From positions 62,001 through 126,000 of the forward strand of contig NZ_JAAXCV010000032.1 of assembly GCF_012911895.1 (NCBI RefSeq): 64,000 bases of DNA, read 5' to 3'. This document shows positions 8,327-17,835 of this stretch, one piece after another. Each line of letters starts with the position of its first letter. Position 1 is the stretch's first letter. The position numbers and the translations under genes were made by a program. The notes beneath the pieces are model-generated. The model made no database searches. It was not told the origin of the DNA and worked only from the letters and a program-made list of their open reading frames with translations. The DNA is from Bacillus sp. RO3. GTDB lineage: Bacteria; Bacillota; Bacilli; Bacillales; Bacillaceae_B.

Positions 8327-9997
8327 TTACATTTTTTCCGGAGCGTCTACCCCGATTAATGCAAGTGCGTTTTGCAATGTTACCCGGACCACTTTCACAA
8401 GTGCAAGGCGAGCTGTGGTAAGGTCACGATTTTCTTCATCAAGAACCTTGTTGGCGTTATAGAAGCTGTGGAAAGCAGATGCCAGGTCGTTGATATAGTT
8501 CGCCACACGGTGAGGCGTGCGTTTTTCTGCAGCGTCGGCAACCATTTGTGGGAATTCACCTAATTTTTTCAGTAAGTCCACTTCTTTCTCTGTTCCGATC
8601 AGCTTCAGGTTGATCTTATCCTCTGAAGCCAGTCCCTGCTCCTCTGCCTGGCGAAGAATGCTGCAGATGCGCGCGTGGGCATATTGAGCGTAGTAAACAG
8701 GGTTTTCGTTCGACTGTGAGACAGCCAGGTCCAGGTCAAAGTCCATATGAGTATCGGCACTTCTCATGGCGAAGAAGTAGCGGACCGCATCCAGGCCGAC
8801 TTCTTCTACAAGCTCACGCAGGGTGACCGCTTTCCCAGTACGCTTACTCATCTTCATCTTCTCACCATTTTTGTAAAGGTGAACAAGCTGGATCACTTCT
8901 ACCTCTAATTTATCCCGGTCAAAGCCCAAGGCTTCAATCGCTGCTTTCATACGAGGAATGTAGCCGTGATGATCGGCACCCCAGATATTGATCAGCACAT
9001 CATGGCCGCGTTCGAATTTATCCTGATGATAGGAGATATCCGGAGTGAGGTATGTGTATGTGCCATCGTTCTTGATAAGGACGCGGTCTTTGTCATCTCC
9101 AAGCTCAGTGGAACGGAACCATGTCGCACCGTCCTCTTCGTATACGTGACCGTTGTCTTTCAGCTTTCTTAACGCAGCGTCGATTTTGCCGTTTTCATAT
9201 AGGGAAGTTTCAGAATACCAGACGTTGAATGGAACCCGGAACATTTCAAGATCCTTTTGAAGCTTGGCCATTTCAATCTTCAGTCCATATTCACGGAAGA
9301 ATTTATAACGCTCTTCTTCACTTACTTCAGCATATTTCGAACCGAATTCTTCAGCCAGCTTTTTCCCGATCTCGATGATATCCGCCCCATGATAACCATC
9401 CTCAGGCATCGCCTTGTCCTGTCCAAGAGCCTGGAAATAACGGGCCTCAACAGAAATCGCCAGGTTATGAATCTGGTTTCCGGCATCATTGATATAGTAT
9501 TCACGGGTCACGTTATACCCCGCTTTTTCAAGGACGTTACATAGGGAATCACCGACAGCCGCCCCCCTGGCATGTCCAAGATGAAGGTCTCCCGTAGGAT
9601 TTGCCGATACAAACTCTACGTTCACTCTCTCTCCTTTTCCAGCGTCTGATTGACCATACTCATGGTCTTGTTCAAGGATCAGCGGGATTAAGTCAGTCAA
9701 ATATTCATTGTTCATGTAGAAGTTGATGAATCCTGGTCCTGCAATCTCCATCTTCTCGATTGATCCCTTGGACTGGTCAAAGTTTGCCATAATGTCCTCT
9801 GCAATCATACGTGGCGCTTTTTTGGCTACGCGTGCAAGCTGCATTGCCATGTTCGTAGAATAATCACCATGTGATTTTTCCTTCGGGATTTCTAAAATAA
9901 CAGCAGGAATCTGATCCTCTGTTGCAAGGCCGGCTTTCAGGACGGCTTCTTTGATTTCGGACTTCAGGTTTTCTTGGACTTTTTCGACAATATTCAT
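8327..9997 (-). CDS. argS: Arginyl-tRNA synthetase
   Basis: Class I aminoacyl-tRNA synthetase of 556 residues, normal length for Bacillus ArgS. It charges tRNA-Arg with arginine in the cytoplasm. The HIGH motif is seen as HLGH in [16 protein letters not shown] and the KMSK loop as [10 protein letters not shown]. The C-terminal all-alpha anticodon-binding domain ends with the usual hydrophobic tail ([11 protein letters not shown]). The ATG at 9997 follows AAGGAGG by about ten bases. It starts only four bases after the stop of ywiB, so the two form an operon as in B. subtilis. Confidence 0.98.
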   Translation of the reverse strand: MNIVEKVQENLKSEIKEAVLKAGLATEDQIPAVILEIPKEKSHGDYSTNMAMQLARVAKKAPRMIAEDIMANFDQSKGSIEKMEIAGPGFINFYMNNEYLTDLIPLILEQDHEYGQSDAGKGERVNVEFVSANPTGDLHLGHARGAAVGDSLCNVLEKAGYNVTREYYINDAGNQIHNLAISVEARYFQALGQDKAMPEDGYHGADIIEIGKKLAEEFGSKYAEVSEEERYKFFREYGLKIEMAKLQKDLEMFRVPFNVWYSETSLYENGKIDAALRKLKDNGHVYEEDGATWFRSTELGDDKDRVLIKNDGTYTYLTPDISYHQDKFERGHDVLINIWGADHHGYIPRMKAAIEALGFDRDKLEVEVIQLVHLYKNGEKMKMSKRTGKAVTLRELVEEVGLDAVRYFFAMRSADTHMDFDLDLAVSQSNENPVYYAQYAHARICSILRQAEEQGLASEDKINLKLIGTEKEVDLLKKLGEFPQMVADAAEKRTPHRVANYINDLASAFHSFYNANKVLDEENRDLTTARLALVKVVRVTLQNALALIGVDAPEKM

Positions 9998-10001
9998 GCG
10001 C

Positions 10002-10448
10002 CTATGCTTCCTCCTTATAGTGAATGGACATTACATAATCCCCAACTGGACTGTCTTGCATTTTTAACTCATAGGAAAGGTTGAAATCCCCTTCCAATTT
10101 GGTGTCACTTTGTGTATGTGAAAGTTTCTTTGTTTTGGTTGTAAGTAAAAGTGTACCCATCTGGCTTTCGTAAGAACCATTTTGTTCCTCCTGCCGGTTA
10201 AAGGCCATTCTCATCTTCACAGCACCGCTTCGGAGAATGAGTGCCTGCTGATCAGAGACTTTCACGATCGTATGGGTGGTTCCTTCTTCTTGCACCTCAT
10301 CGTACTTAAGGAAAACAGCATCTCCTTTTTCATAGTATCGACCAAATGATACCAGTTCAAAAGAGTCACTTTCCCCACCTATCGTGATTTTGGTTTTCAA
10401 GTGAACTTTGACAGGGGTGAAATCCGTTTTATCCGCCAAACCACTCAC
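10002..10448 (-). CDS. ywiB: DUF1934 beta-barrel protein YwiB
   Basis: Small protein of about 148 residues of the YwiB/DUF1934 family, a calycin-like beta-barrel of unknown role. The core pattern [20 protein letters not shown] with [20 protein letters not shown] is characteristic. It is placed directly upstream of argS with a four-base gap. The start is uncertain: GTG at 10448 is only two bases from the AAAAGGA site, and an in-frame TTG at 10439 has better spacing. No signal peptide or membrane segment is evident, so it is probably cytoplasmic. Confidence 0.85.
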   Translation of the reverse strand: MSGLADKTDFTPVKVHLKTKITIGGESDSFELVSFGRYYEKGDAVFLKYDEVQEEGTTHTIVKVSDQQALILRSGAVKMRMAFNRQEEQNGSYESQMGTLLLTTKTKKLSHTQSDTKLEGDFNLSYELKMQDSPVGDYVMSIHYKEEA

Positions 10449-10480
10449 ATCCTTTTCTATTTAGGGTCCGATCAAGTGAT

Positions 10481-10493
10481 AGGTCCGTCCCTC
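10481..10493 (+). repeat. Dispersed repeat copy AGGTCCGTCCCTC
   Basis: Single copy of the window-wide 13-mer, in the spacer upstream of ywiB. Confidence 0.7.
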
Positions 10494-10615
10494 TCTCAGA
10501 CGTCCCCTCCTTCTAACTAATTAAGTATAAGAAGTATTGTGGGAAATTGCAATGGAACACGGTTAGTTTTCAATTATTGGAGGGATGTAAGCGGATTAAT
10601 GGAAGATATGTGGAA

Positions 10616-10645
10616 AGAGCCTATGCTTCATTCAGCATAGGCTCT
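10616..10645 (-). terminator. Terminator-like hairpin beyond reductase gene
   Basis: AGAGCCTATGCT and AGCATAGGCTCT form a perfect 12-bp stem with a six-base loop, ten bases past the stop of the minus-strand reductase gene. The T tract is poor on both strands. Confidence 0.55.
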
Positions 10646-10655
10646 TATATGGTGT

Positions 10656-11696
10656 TTATTTTTTTAGTAAACCGTCTTTTTTCATTTGGTTCACTTGATC
10701 TACGAAGGTCGTTTCAAGGCTTCTATACGTCATTCCAAGCTCCCTGATACTTTTGTTTGTATCGAATGCAACTGGATATCCAACGTTTTTACTGACATAT
10801 GGCCTTGTAAGCCCCACTGTCGGAGCGATCAACCAGATGAGAGGCTTGGGGACGACCCTTGCAGGAAGGTGATAGTGGCCCGGGAAGTTCCTTTCAATCA
10901 TTTTGGCGATTTCTATGAAGGTGGTTTGCCCTCCGGAAATGATGTAGCGCCCCTCCGCTTCAGGTGTAAATGCTGCAAGGACATGGGCTTTGGCAATGTC
11001 CCTGACGTCAACGACTCCTGTCGCAAGGTCAGGCACCCCTGTTTTAAAGCCTCCAGTCAGAAACGATAGAATCGTAGACGTACTTGTGGAGTCCGTCCGC
11101 TTTGTAAGGGCAGGACCCATGACAAAGGACGGGTTGATCGTGACAAGGTCCCATCGGTCCTGTGCTTTCACCATCTTCCATGCTTCCTTTTCAGCCAGCG
11201 TCTTCGAATAGTTGTAAGGCTGATGGTGTGTGGAGCTCGTCGTATTCCAGTCCGCTTCTGTGAAATGAGGTTTGCCTTTCATATCGATGTGATCGCCAAA
11301 AATGGCCACGACACTGCTGGTCAAGACTACACGCCTGACGGACTGTGCTTTATTCACAGATGTTAAAACATTTTCGGTCCCTTTCTTCGCCGGCTCTACC
11401 AGTTCCTTTTCAGGATCTTTGATGCCGTTAATCAGAAAGGGAGATGCGGTATGAAAGACGAACTCTGATCCTTCGACGGCTCGATCGAAGCTCCCTTCCT
11501 TTAACAGGTCCGCCTCATAAACCGTCAACGTTCCTGGGGTGGAGCTCTCAATCTCTTTCAAATGCCGATATTTCTCTTCTTTTTGCAGGTTCCGTACCGT
11601 CGTTCTGACGTCATGCCCCTGTTCCAATAGTTCCTTCACCAGCCAGGAGGCCACAAATCCTGTCCCGCCGGTGACTAAAACGGTAGATTTATTCAT
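10656..11696 (-). CDS. NAD(P)-dependent epimerase / dihydroflavonol-4-reductase-like aldehyde reductase
   Basis: Extended SDR enzyme of 346 residues. The N-terminal TVLVTGGTGFVASWLVKELL binds NAD(P). A YNYSKTLAEKEAW stretch supplies the catalytic YxxxK. The substrate region resembles dihydroflavonol reductase/cinnamoyl-type aldehyde reductases (HTASPFLI, VLTSSVVAIFGD). It probably reduces an aldehyde or ketone; the substrate cannot be read. The second ATG (11696) is chosen because it lies five to six bases after AAGGA. The first ATG overlaps the ribosome site. Its promoter is covered by a perfect inverted repeat, so it is likely repressor-controlled and inducible. Confidence 0.88.
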   Translation of the reverse strand: MNKSTVLVTGGTGFVASWLVKELLEQGHDVRTTVRNLQKEEKYRHLKEIESSTPGTLTVYEADLLKEGSFDRAVEGSEFVFHTASPFLINGIKDPEKELVEPAKKGTENVLTSVNKAQSVRRVVLTSSVVAIFGDHIDMKGKPHFTEADWNTTSSTHHQPYNYSKTLAEKEAWKMVKAQDRWDLVTINPSFVMGPALTKRTDSTSTSTILSFLTGGFKTGVPDLATGVVDVRDIAKAHVLAAFTPEAEGRYIISGGQTTFIEIAKMIERNFPGHYHLPARVVPKPLIWLIAPTVGLTRPYVSKNVGYPVAFDTNKSIRELGMTYRSLETTFVDQVNQMKKDGLLKK

Positions 11697-11760
11697 ATTC
11701 ATCCTTCTTTCTTTAATGGGTGTCGTATGCTGTTCCTGAGGACCGTCCCTCATTTGGTTT

Positions 11761-11812
11761 ATATGTTTAAAACTTTAAACATATAATAGTAAATAAGAGC
11801 CCCTTCTGTCAA
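11761..11812 (-). promoter_or_regulatory. Promoter with 11-bp palindromic operator
   Basis: On the minus strand TTGACA (11807-11812) and TATTAT (11783-11788) are 18 bases apart. The arms ATATGTTTAAA (11761-11771) and TTTAAACATAT (11774-11784) form a perfect inverted repeat, spacer two, that begins within the -10 and covers the start site. A MarR- or TetR-type repressor is the likely reader. No regulator gene is adjacent. Confidence 0.7.
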
Positions 11813-11824
11813 CCAGAAGGGGCT
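11798..11824 (-). terminator. speB terminator
   Basis: AGCCCCTTCTG and CAGAAGGGGCT pair perfectly around a five-base loop just after the speB stop, followed on the minus strand by CTTATTT. The -35 hexamer of the next gene's promoter lies across the loop and the descending arm. Confidence 0.8.
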
Positions 11825-11832
11825 GAGATGGA

Positions 11833-12705
11833 TTATTTCACCCAGCCAAGCAGCATTTCACGGATCAGCTTACTTGCTGTATTCGCTGTCTGCTCAGAAG
11901 GATCATAGATCGGAGCGACTTCGACAAGGTCCGCACCTACGACATTCACGTCAGAATGGGCAATCGCATGGATGGATGCCAATAATTCCTTGGACGTAAT
12001 GCCCCCGCAGTCCACCGTTCCTGTTCCAGGTGCGTGGGCAGGGTCCAGCACATCGATGTCGATCGTTACATAGACAGGACGTCCTGCAAGCTGAGGAAGA
12101 ATTTCCTTCAACGGTTCCAGCACTTCAAACTTGGAAATGTGCATACCGTTTTCCTTTGCCCATTGAAATTCTTCTTTCATCCCTGAACGGATACCGAATG
12201 AATAGACGTTCTTCGGTCCAATATGTTCAGCAATCTTGCGGATTGGAGTCGAGTGGGATAACGGTTCCCCTTCATACTCTTCACGAAGATCCGTGTGGGC
12301 ATCCATGTGGATAATGGCAAGGTCAGGATATTTCTTGGCGACGGCCTTCATAACGGGCCAGGAAACAAGATGTTCTCCCCCCATGCCAAATGGAATCTTC
12401 CCGTCGCCAAGAAGGCCATCGATATAATCTTCAATCATATCGATGCTTCGCTGGGGGTTCCCGAATGGCAGTGGAATGTCTCCTGCATCATAGTACTTCA
12501 CTTCTTCAAGTTCACGGTCCAAATAGGCACTATACTCTTCCAAACCGATTGATACCTCGCGGATGCGTGCCGGGCCAAACCGGGATCCCGGGCGGTAACT
12601 AACGGTCCAATCCATCGGCATTCCATAAAGAACCACCTGGCTATCCTCATAAGAAGGATGACTCTTAATAAACACATTACCTGAATAAGCCTCATCAAAA
12701 CGCAT
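11833..12705 (-). CDS. speB: Agmatinase SpeB
   Basis: Manganese ureohydrolase of 290 residues, the length of B. subtilis SpeB. It hydrolyses agmatine to putrescine and urea. The metal-binding motifs are GMGGEHLVSWP, HMDAHTDLR and TIDIDVLDPAHAPGTG. The start ATG at 12705 (MRFDEAYSGN) matches known SpeB N-termini. A longer in-frame opening upstream runs into repeat sequence. It lies 121 bp downstream of speE on the same strand. Together they make putrescine from agmatine and spermidine from putrescine. Confidence 0.96.
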   Translation of the reverse strand: MRFDEAYSGNVFIKSHPSYEDSQVVLYGMPMDWTVSYRPGSRFGPARIREVSIGLEEYSAYLDRELEEVKYYDAGDIPLPFGNPQRSIDMIEDYIDGLLGDGKIPFGMGGEHLVSWPVMKAVAKKYPDLAIIHMDAHTDLREEYEGEPLSHSTPIRKIAEHIGPKNVYSFGIRSGMKEEFQWAKENGMHISKFEVLEPLKEILPQLAGRPVYVTIDIDVLDPAHAPGTGTVDCGGITSKELLASIHAIAHSDVNVVGADLVEVAPIYDPSEQTANTASKLIREMLLGWVK

Positions 12706-12725
12706 ATTCTTCCAACCTCTCTTTA

Positions 12726-12774
12726 GAGGGACGGACCTCCAGAAAGTGCTGCGCACTTTCCGAGGCCCGTCCCT
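12726..12774. repeat. Compound hairpin of the dispersed repeat between speE and speB
   Basis: GAGGGACGGACCTC (12726-12739) pairs with GAGGCCCGTCCCT (12762-12774) with one mismatch. Inside it AAAGTGC and GCACTTT form a second stem. The long hairpin could act as a terminator or RNA-processing signal between speE and speB. Confidence 0.7.
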
Positions 12775-12806
12775 ATTTGATTTGTACGGTTTTTCGCCTG
12801 AGAGTG

Positions 12807-12819
12807 AGGTCCGTCCCTC
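12807..12819 (+). repeat. Dispersed repeat copy AGGTCCGTCCCTC
   Basis: Second copy in the speE-speB spacer, seven bases beyond the speE stop. Confidence 0.7.
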
Positions 12820-12826
12820 ATTCTCC

Positions 12827-13657
12827 TTACTTTGTCAGATCTTTAACGAATTTAGGCAGAGCGAATGCTGCTTTGTGCAGTTCAGGTGTGTAGTATTTCG
12901 TTTCCATGTCATGGAAACGCTCTTCCGGTACTTCGATCGGATCGTGCTTTTTGGATCCGATTGTGAATGCCCACAGTCCGCTTGGATATGTCGGGATATT
13001 GGCTGTATACAGACGTGTAATCGGGAAGATTTCCTTTACGTCACTCTGTACCTGGCGGATTAGGTCTGCCTTGAACCACGGGTTATCACATTGTGCGACA
13101 AAGATCCCGTCTTCTTTCAACGCTTTGGAGATCCCTGCATAGAAGCCTTTTGTGAACAGGTTCACTGCTGGTCCAACCGGCTCGGTTGAGTCTACCATGA
13201 TTACGTCGTATTCATTTTCACTCTTCGCGATGTGCATAAATCCATCGTCCACTTGAACGTCAACACGCTCGTTTTCTAATTCACCGGCAATCTCCGGCAG
13301 ATACTTCTTAGAGTATTCGATCACTTTTCCGTCGATTTCAACCAGAACCGCTTTTTTCACGCTTGGGTGCTTTAATACTTCACGGATCACACCGCCGTCT
13401 CCGCCCCCGACGACTAAGACTTTCTCTGGGTTAGGATGTGTAAACAAAGGAACATGGGCCACCATTTCATGATAAACGAACTCGTCTTTTTGACTTGTCA
13501 TCACCATTCCATCAAGGAACAGCATATTGCCCCACTCTTCTGTTTCAGCCATTTCAAGATATTGAAAATCCGTTTGCTCTGTATGTAAAGTCTTCTTGAT
13601 TTTCATTGTAATTCCGAAGTTATCTGTTTGTTTCTCTGTGTACCAAAGTCCACTCAT
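12827..13657 (-). CDS. speE: Spermidine synthase SpeE
   Basis: Polyamine aminopropyltransferase of 276 residues, identical in length to B. subtilis SpeE. It transfers the aminopropyl group of decarboxylated SAM to putrescine. The SAM-type motif [12 protein letters not shown] and the acidic catalytic segment [11 protein letters not shown] are intact. The ATG at 13657 ([15 protein letters not shown]) follows GAAGGGAAG; an upstream in-frame ATG is not supported by alignment to the family. Its promoter lies about 210 bp upstream, with a short terminator-like hairpin (ACGTC/GACGT followed on the minus strand by T6, near 13810) in the leader. Confidence 0.97.
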   Translation of the reverse strand: MSGLWYTEKQTDNFGITMKIKKTLHTEQTDFQYLEMAETEEWGNMLFLDGMVMTSQKDEFVYHEMVAHVPLFTHPNPEKVLVVGGGDGGVIREVLKHPSVKKAVLVEIDGKVIEYSKKYLPEIAGELENERVDVQVDDGFMHIAKSENEYDVIMVDSTEPVGPAVNLFTKGFYAGISKALKEDGIFVAQCDNPWFKADLIRQVQSDVKEIFPITRLYTANIPTYPSGLWAFTIGSKKHDPIEVPEERFHDMETKYYTPELHKAAFALPKFVKDLTK

Positions 13658-13868
13658 TGTTTCAACTTCCCTTCTTGATTTCATTTTTATCGTATTTCCA
13701 TCCATGTCATCCTTAGCTGCAAGAGCCACACGTTCACCCTATGACAAATAGATCATCCAGTTAAGGTAAAACCTGAATTAACGGGCTTTCCTTCTATAAT
13801 GTAAAAAACGTCCACATAAGACGTCATTTTTATCCTTCCCTAACATGATAAATACAAACATGAGAAAA

Positions 13869-13896
13869 AGTATAGTGGAATCTAGCAAAATTTCAA
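13869..13896 (-). promoter_or_regulatory. Sigma-A promoter for speE
   Basis: On the minus strand TTGAAA (13891-13896) and TATACT (13869-13874) with a 16-base spacer. It lies in the divergent speE-pbpG spacer, which otherwise holds only AT-rich sequence and one dispersed repeat. Confidence 0.6.
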
Positions 13897-14000
13897 GTGA
13901 AATTTTTTCTAAACCTTCTATGTTTAAAAACTCGTAAAACTTTTCATACTGATACTATACGTTAAACACAACAATATGAACGTTTCAACAGATAAAATCC

Positions 14001-14014
14001 AAGGTCCGTCCCTC
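14001..14014 (+). repeat. Dispersed repeat copy AAGGTCCGTCCCTC
   Basis: Lies 33 bases before the pbpG start codon, thus probably in its leader RNA. Confidence 0.7.
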
Positions 14015-14046
14015 ACGGGGAGCGGGTAGAGAAAGCAGGGAGAGGT

Positions 14047-16110
14047 ATGGAACTGATTGCGCGAATGGAGAAGACAAAAAAATATGCCAGATTGGCCGTC
14101 GTCGGTGTCCTTTTGATGACGATTCTCTTTCTGGCCGGGTTGATTGCGGTTTTAACCTACGCAAAGATCCAGGGCCCGCCTCCCCTTGCGGTCCCTCAAG
14201 CCACCCTGCTCTATGGCGGTGACGGTTCGGTGATAGGGGAAACCAATACAGGGGAAAAGCGTTATTGGGTAAGCCTGAAGGAGATTTCACCGGCCCTTAT
14301 TGAAGCCACCATTTCCATTGAGGATAAGCGATTCTACCAGCATTATGGTTTTGACTTCAGACGGATGGCGGGAGCTGCCATCGCCGATGTGAAAGCCATG
14401 GCAAAGGTCCAGGGGGCGAGCACGATATCTCAGCAGTATGCTCGTAATCTATTTTTATCCCACGACAAGACATGGAAAAGAAAAATGTCAGAAGCCCTTT
14501 ACACTGTGCGCATCGAAATGAATTACTCCAAGAAAGAAATACTGGAAGGCTATTTAAATACGATCTATTATGGACATGGCGCTTACGGGGTGCAGGCGGC
14601 CAGTCAGTACTATTTCGGCAAGGATGCCAATCAATTGACCGTATCCGAGGCAGCCCTGCTGGCAGGGATTCCAAAGGCTCCCACTTACTATTCACCTGTC
14701 AGCAATATGGAGAACGCAAAGAAACGTCAGGAGCTGATTCTTCAGGCCATGACCGAGGACGGCTTCATTACAAAAAAACAGCAGGCAGCCTCAAAGGCCG
14801 CAGAGCTGACGATTACAGGTGTACACGCCCACCAAAAGGCGGAAACTGCCCCCTATTTTCAAGATGTGGTGAAAAGCATCCTGCGCTCTGATTTAGGCAT
14901 CGAGGAGAGAACCATCGAGATGGGTGGATTAAAGGTGTACACAACCCTTAAGCCCGATCATCAAATAGTCGCAGAAAAAGTGGTGAAGGAACTGATTCCC
15001 GATGAGTCTGATATTCAGCTGGGCTTCGTATCGATGAACCCAAAGAATGGTCACGTTACAGCCCTCGTTGGTGGAAGAAGCTATGAGGAAAGTCCGTTCA
15101 ACCGTGCCGTTCAGGCGATTCGTCAACCCGGGTCGACGATCAAGCCGCTCCTTTACTACTCTGCCCTCGAACAGGGATTCACTCCTTCAACCACTATGAA
15201 GAGTGAGTTAACTTCCTTCACATTTGATGATGGCAAGGCAGAATACACTCCTCATAATTACAACAACAAATATGCAGGTGACAATATCACCCTTGCTCAG
15301 GCCATTGCCCTTTCAGACAATGTGTATGCAGTGAAGACCCACCTTTTCATCGGTCAGGATATTTTGACTGATACAGCAGAAAACAAGTTCGGTTTAACAA
15401 CAAAAGTTAAGCAATACCCTTCCTCGGCTCTGGGTACTTCGGGAGCGAGGGTCATCGACATGGTCAACGCCTATAATGTATTTGCCAACGGAGGGTACAA
15501 GGTAAAACCCGTTTTCATCACCAAAGTGGAAGACTGGTCCGGGAACGTCATTTATGAGCACAAACAGGAAAAAGAACAAGTCCTGAATCCTGATCAGGCG
15601 TATGTCATGACACATATGCTGAGCGGCATATTTGATCCGAAGCTCAATGATTACTCAACGGTAACAGGGATCCAGATCCGGAAAGACGCCACCCGTCCTT
15701 ATGCCGGAAAATCAGGAACCACCAATACAGATAACTGGATGATCGGATTTTCTCCCCAGCTGACAGCCGGAGTATGGACGGGCTACGATAGGGAAAAAGA
15801 AATCTCCCTCGTGGACGACAAATATTTAGCCAAGAAACTGTGGGTCCATTTCATGGAAGAAGCGCTGAAGGATGAACCCGTCAAAAATTTCAAACCGACA
15901 AAGGGTGTAGTGGGTGTGGCCGTAAACCCCCATAACGGGAAACTCGCCACAGAAGACTGTCCCGTACAGCGCTTTACGTACTTCGTAAAAGGTACCGAAC
16001 CAACCGAATATTGCCATGAACATCTGGGCGATCAAGAACCAAAAGAAAAAGCACCAGAAAAGAAAGAGAAAAAACCTTGGTATGAAAAGGTAAGGGATTG
16101 GATTTTTTAA
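14047..16110 (+). CDS. pbpG: Class A penicillin-binding protein PbpG (PBP2d)
   Basis: Bifunctional peptidoglycan synthase of 687 residues, close to B. subtilis PbpG. After a short cytoplasmic tail and one membrane anchor (residues ~17-40) comes the glycosyltransferase domain with EDKRFYQHYGFD, GASTISQQYARN and GYLNTIYYGHGAYG. The transpeptidase domain has STIK in RQPGSTIKPLLYY, SDN in ALSDNVYAV and KSGT in YAGKSGTTNTD. The C-terminus is a lysine-rich tail. In B. subtilis PbpG is made in the forespore and helps build the germ-cell wall. The start follows GGGAGAGG; an internal ATG at 14065 is a weaker alternative. Confidence 0.94.
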   Translation: MELIARMEKTKKYARLAVVGVLLMTILFLAGLIAVLTYAKIQGPPPLAVPQATLLYGGDGSVIGETNTGEKRYWVSLKEISPALIEATISIEDKRFYQHYGFDFRRMAGAAIADVKAMAKVQGASTISQQYARNLFLSHDKTWKRKMSEALYTVRIEMNYSKKEILEGYLNTIYYGHGAYGVQAASQYYFGKDANQLTVSEAALLAGIPKAPTYYSPVSNMENAKKRQELILQAMTEDGFITKKQQAASKAAELTITGVHAHQKAETAPYFQDVVKSILRSDLGIEERTIEMGGLKVYTTLKPDHQIVAEKVVKELIPDESDIQLGFVSMNPKNGHVTALVGGRSYEESPFNRAVQAIRQPGSTIKPLLYYSALEQGFTPSTTMKSELTSFTFDDGKAEYTPHNYNNKYAGDNITLAQAIALSDNVYAVKTHLFIGQDILTDTAENKFGLTTKVKQYPSSALGTSGARVIDMVNAYNVFANGGYKVKPVFITKVEDWSGNVIYEHKQEKEQVLNPDQAYVMTHMLSGIFDPKLNDYSTVTGIQIRKDATRPYAGKSGTTNTDNWMIGFSPQLTAGVWTGYDREKEISLVDDKYLAKKLWVHFMEEALKDEPVKNFKPTKGVVGVAVNPHNGKLATEDCPVQRFTYFVKGTEPTEYCHEHLGDQEPKEKAPEKKEKKPWYEKVRDWIF

Positions 16111-16253
16111 GCTCGGAAGGCTTCATCATGCTGATGGTCCATTGTTCATAATTTAGATCATTAACGTCAGCAAGTTGTGCAGTTCCCCACCCTAATCTGC
16201 CGGGATACCGCAAAAGAAGGGTTCATTTATCCATCTAAATCAATAAAAAAACG

Positions 16254-16287
16254 AAAAACCTCGGGTTTGTGCGAACCCGAGGTTTTT
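16254..16287. terminator. Bidirectional terminator between pbpG and ywhD
   Basis: AAAAACCTCGGGTT and AACCCGAGGTTTTT form a 14-bp stem with A and T tracts on both sides, serving the converging pbpG and ywhD genes. The rest of the 300-bp gap shows nothing else. Confidence 0.9.
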
Positions 16288-16411
16288 CATGTCCTAGTTT
16301 ATGTGCAAACTGTGATTTAAGTGTACTTTTTTTCTAGCATTTGGGCAAGATGTGAACGACATATTCAAAAAAATGTCATAGTTTGTTCACAAAAGGAATT
16401 TTTTCTACATT

Positions 16412-16915
16412 TTACACGGTTAATGCTTTCTTTAATTCCTCTTTTGATCGTTCCCACATACCTTCGTCATGCTTCACGAGGAAGTCCTTCAGGATCCCTT
16501 TAGATTTGTCGTCCAAGTGGTCGAGGACTATTTTGCGTTTAATCGATTTATCCATATTGTTGACGTGCTCAGGCATGGATTTATAGCCTCTGCGCTTTTC
16601 GCGGTTGACGACCAGTTCACAGGCGGTCACTCCTGCGTAATAAGGGCCGTTTTCCATTCGGTCGATGGTCACCCAGATCAACCAGTACAGTTTCCCTCCA
16701 GCTGAATCCTCGCGATTATTCGTGAATTTAATCCCTTTTTCAATCGGGCTTCTGGCGTGCATCGCCCCGACCTCTATCGTCGCCACCCCTTCTTCAACGT
16801 CAATCATGACAGGGGAAACATTATCGAGGCTTAGTGCTCCGACCCCATAACCACCATGGCCGTCTGTCGGATCGCTCTTAATGATGTTGAAACCGATGTT
16901 CTTTTTCTTTTCCAT
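16412..16915 (-). CDS. ywhD: YwhD family protein
   Basis: Conserved Bacillus protein of 167 residues matching YwhD in length and sequence style (NIGFNIIKSDPTDGHGGYG at the start, WIWVTIDR-like core). No membrane segment or signal peptide. Its biochemical role is unknown. The ATG follows AAGGAGTG. It lies between pbpG and the ywhC protease gene, the same neighbourhood as in B. subtilis. It is 27 bp from the ywhC stop and on the same strand, so ywhC-ywhD are probably cotranscribed. Confidence 0.88.
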   Translation of the reverse strand: MEKKKNIGFNIIKSDPTDGHGGYGVGALSLDNVSPVMIDVEEGVATIEVGAMHARSPIEKGIKFTNNREDSAGGKLYWLIWVTIDRMENGPYYAGVTACELVVNREKRRGYKSMPEHVNNMDKSIKRKIVLDHLDDKSKGILKDFLVKHDEGMWERSKEELKKALTV

Positions 16916-16942
16916 ATATCTACACTCCTTATCGTGACATAC

Positions 16943-17629
16943 TTAACCAAAGATTGAAAAAACAGTCGTAAAAATCGCACTGAACGCCTGGTTTGTCGCT
17001 GTCATTCCACCCTGCAAAAGAGGCCAGATCGTATATTCATCAAGAGGTGTGATGACGATGATCAGGAATAATACCACACCATACTGCTCATATTGAGTCA
17101 GTTTTGCCCGGATATGATTCGGGGACAGATCCTCAATGATCCGGTACCCATCCAGTGGAGGGAACGGCAGCAGATTAAATACAAATAACAACACATTCAG
17201 GTACACAATCATCTGCAAGAGATCGATGATAAAGGGAGGAACCCCTACTCCACCGGTCACCCCTACAAAGAAGTAAAAAAATCCAAAGGCAATGAATGCA
17301 AGCAAGAAATTACTGAGGGGGCCTGCCACTGAAACCAGCACGCCTGCCAACCGCGGATTTTTAAAACGGGATCTCATGACCGGAACAGGTCGCGCCCAGC
17401 CAAATCCTGCAATTAATATTAAGATGGTCCCAAGGGGATCCAGGTGTTGAATCGGATTTAAAGTGAGCCTTCCCTGATCTTTCGCTGTCGTATCCCCAAA
17501 TTTATATGCTACATATGCATGGGCAAATTCATGGACCGTAAAGGCCATGACAAGGGCAATCACGACAAATGGAAGCTCTTCCAATCGAAAGACGGAAACA
17601 GACTCAAACAAACTGCTAAATGTATCCAA
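16943..17629 (-). CDS. ywhC: Site-2-protease-family membrane metalloprotease YwhC
   Basis: Membrane zinc peptidase of family M50, 228 residues. HEFAH within FTVHEFAHAYVAYKFGD gives the zinc ligands and catalytic glutamate. NLLPFPPLDGYRI is the second family motif, with the third-ligand aspartate. Five to six hydrophobic segments are visible. No PDZ or CBS domain is attached, so it belongs to the short YwhC/YydH-like group; the substrate is unknown. The start is TTG at 17629, eight to nine bases after GGAG. It is transcribed ahead of ywhD. Confidence 0.92.
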   Translation of the reverse strand: MDTFSSLFESVSVFRLEELPFVVIALVMAFTVHEFAHAYVAYKFGDTTAKDQGRLTLNPIQHLDPLGTILILIAGFGWARPVPVMRSRFKNPRLAGVLVSVAGPLSNFLLAFIAFGFFYFFVGVTGGVGVPPFIIDLLQMIVYLNVLLFVFNLLPFPPLDGYRIIEDLSPNHIRAKLTQYEQYGVVLFLIIVITPLDEYTIWPLLQGGMTATNQAFSAIFTTVFSIFG

Positions 17630-17835
17630 AGTATGTACTCCTTTAAAAATGGTTTACTTTCTTATTCCATAGTATACAGATAAATTCCTGCCTTCATAAC
17701 CAGGGGAAACAAATCCTTCTTCCCATCTTCCAAAAACTTGCCCCGGCATTCCCTACCGATTACATTTAAAGAGGAGGCGAAATAGACAAGCCTACCACAG
17801 ATTGTACCAAAACCAAAAGCAAGGAGCGAATCATT

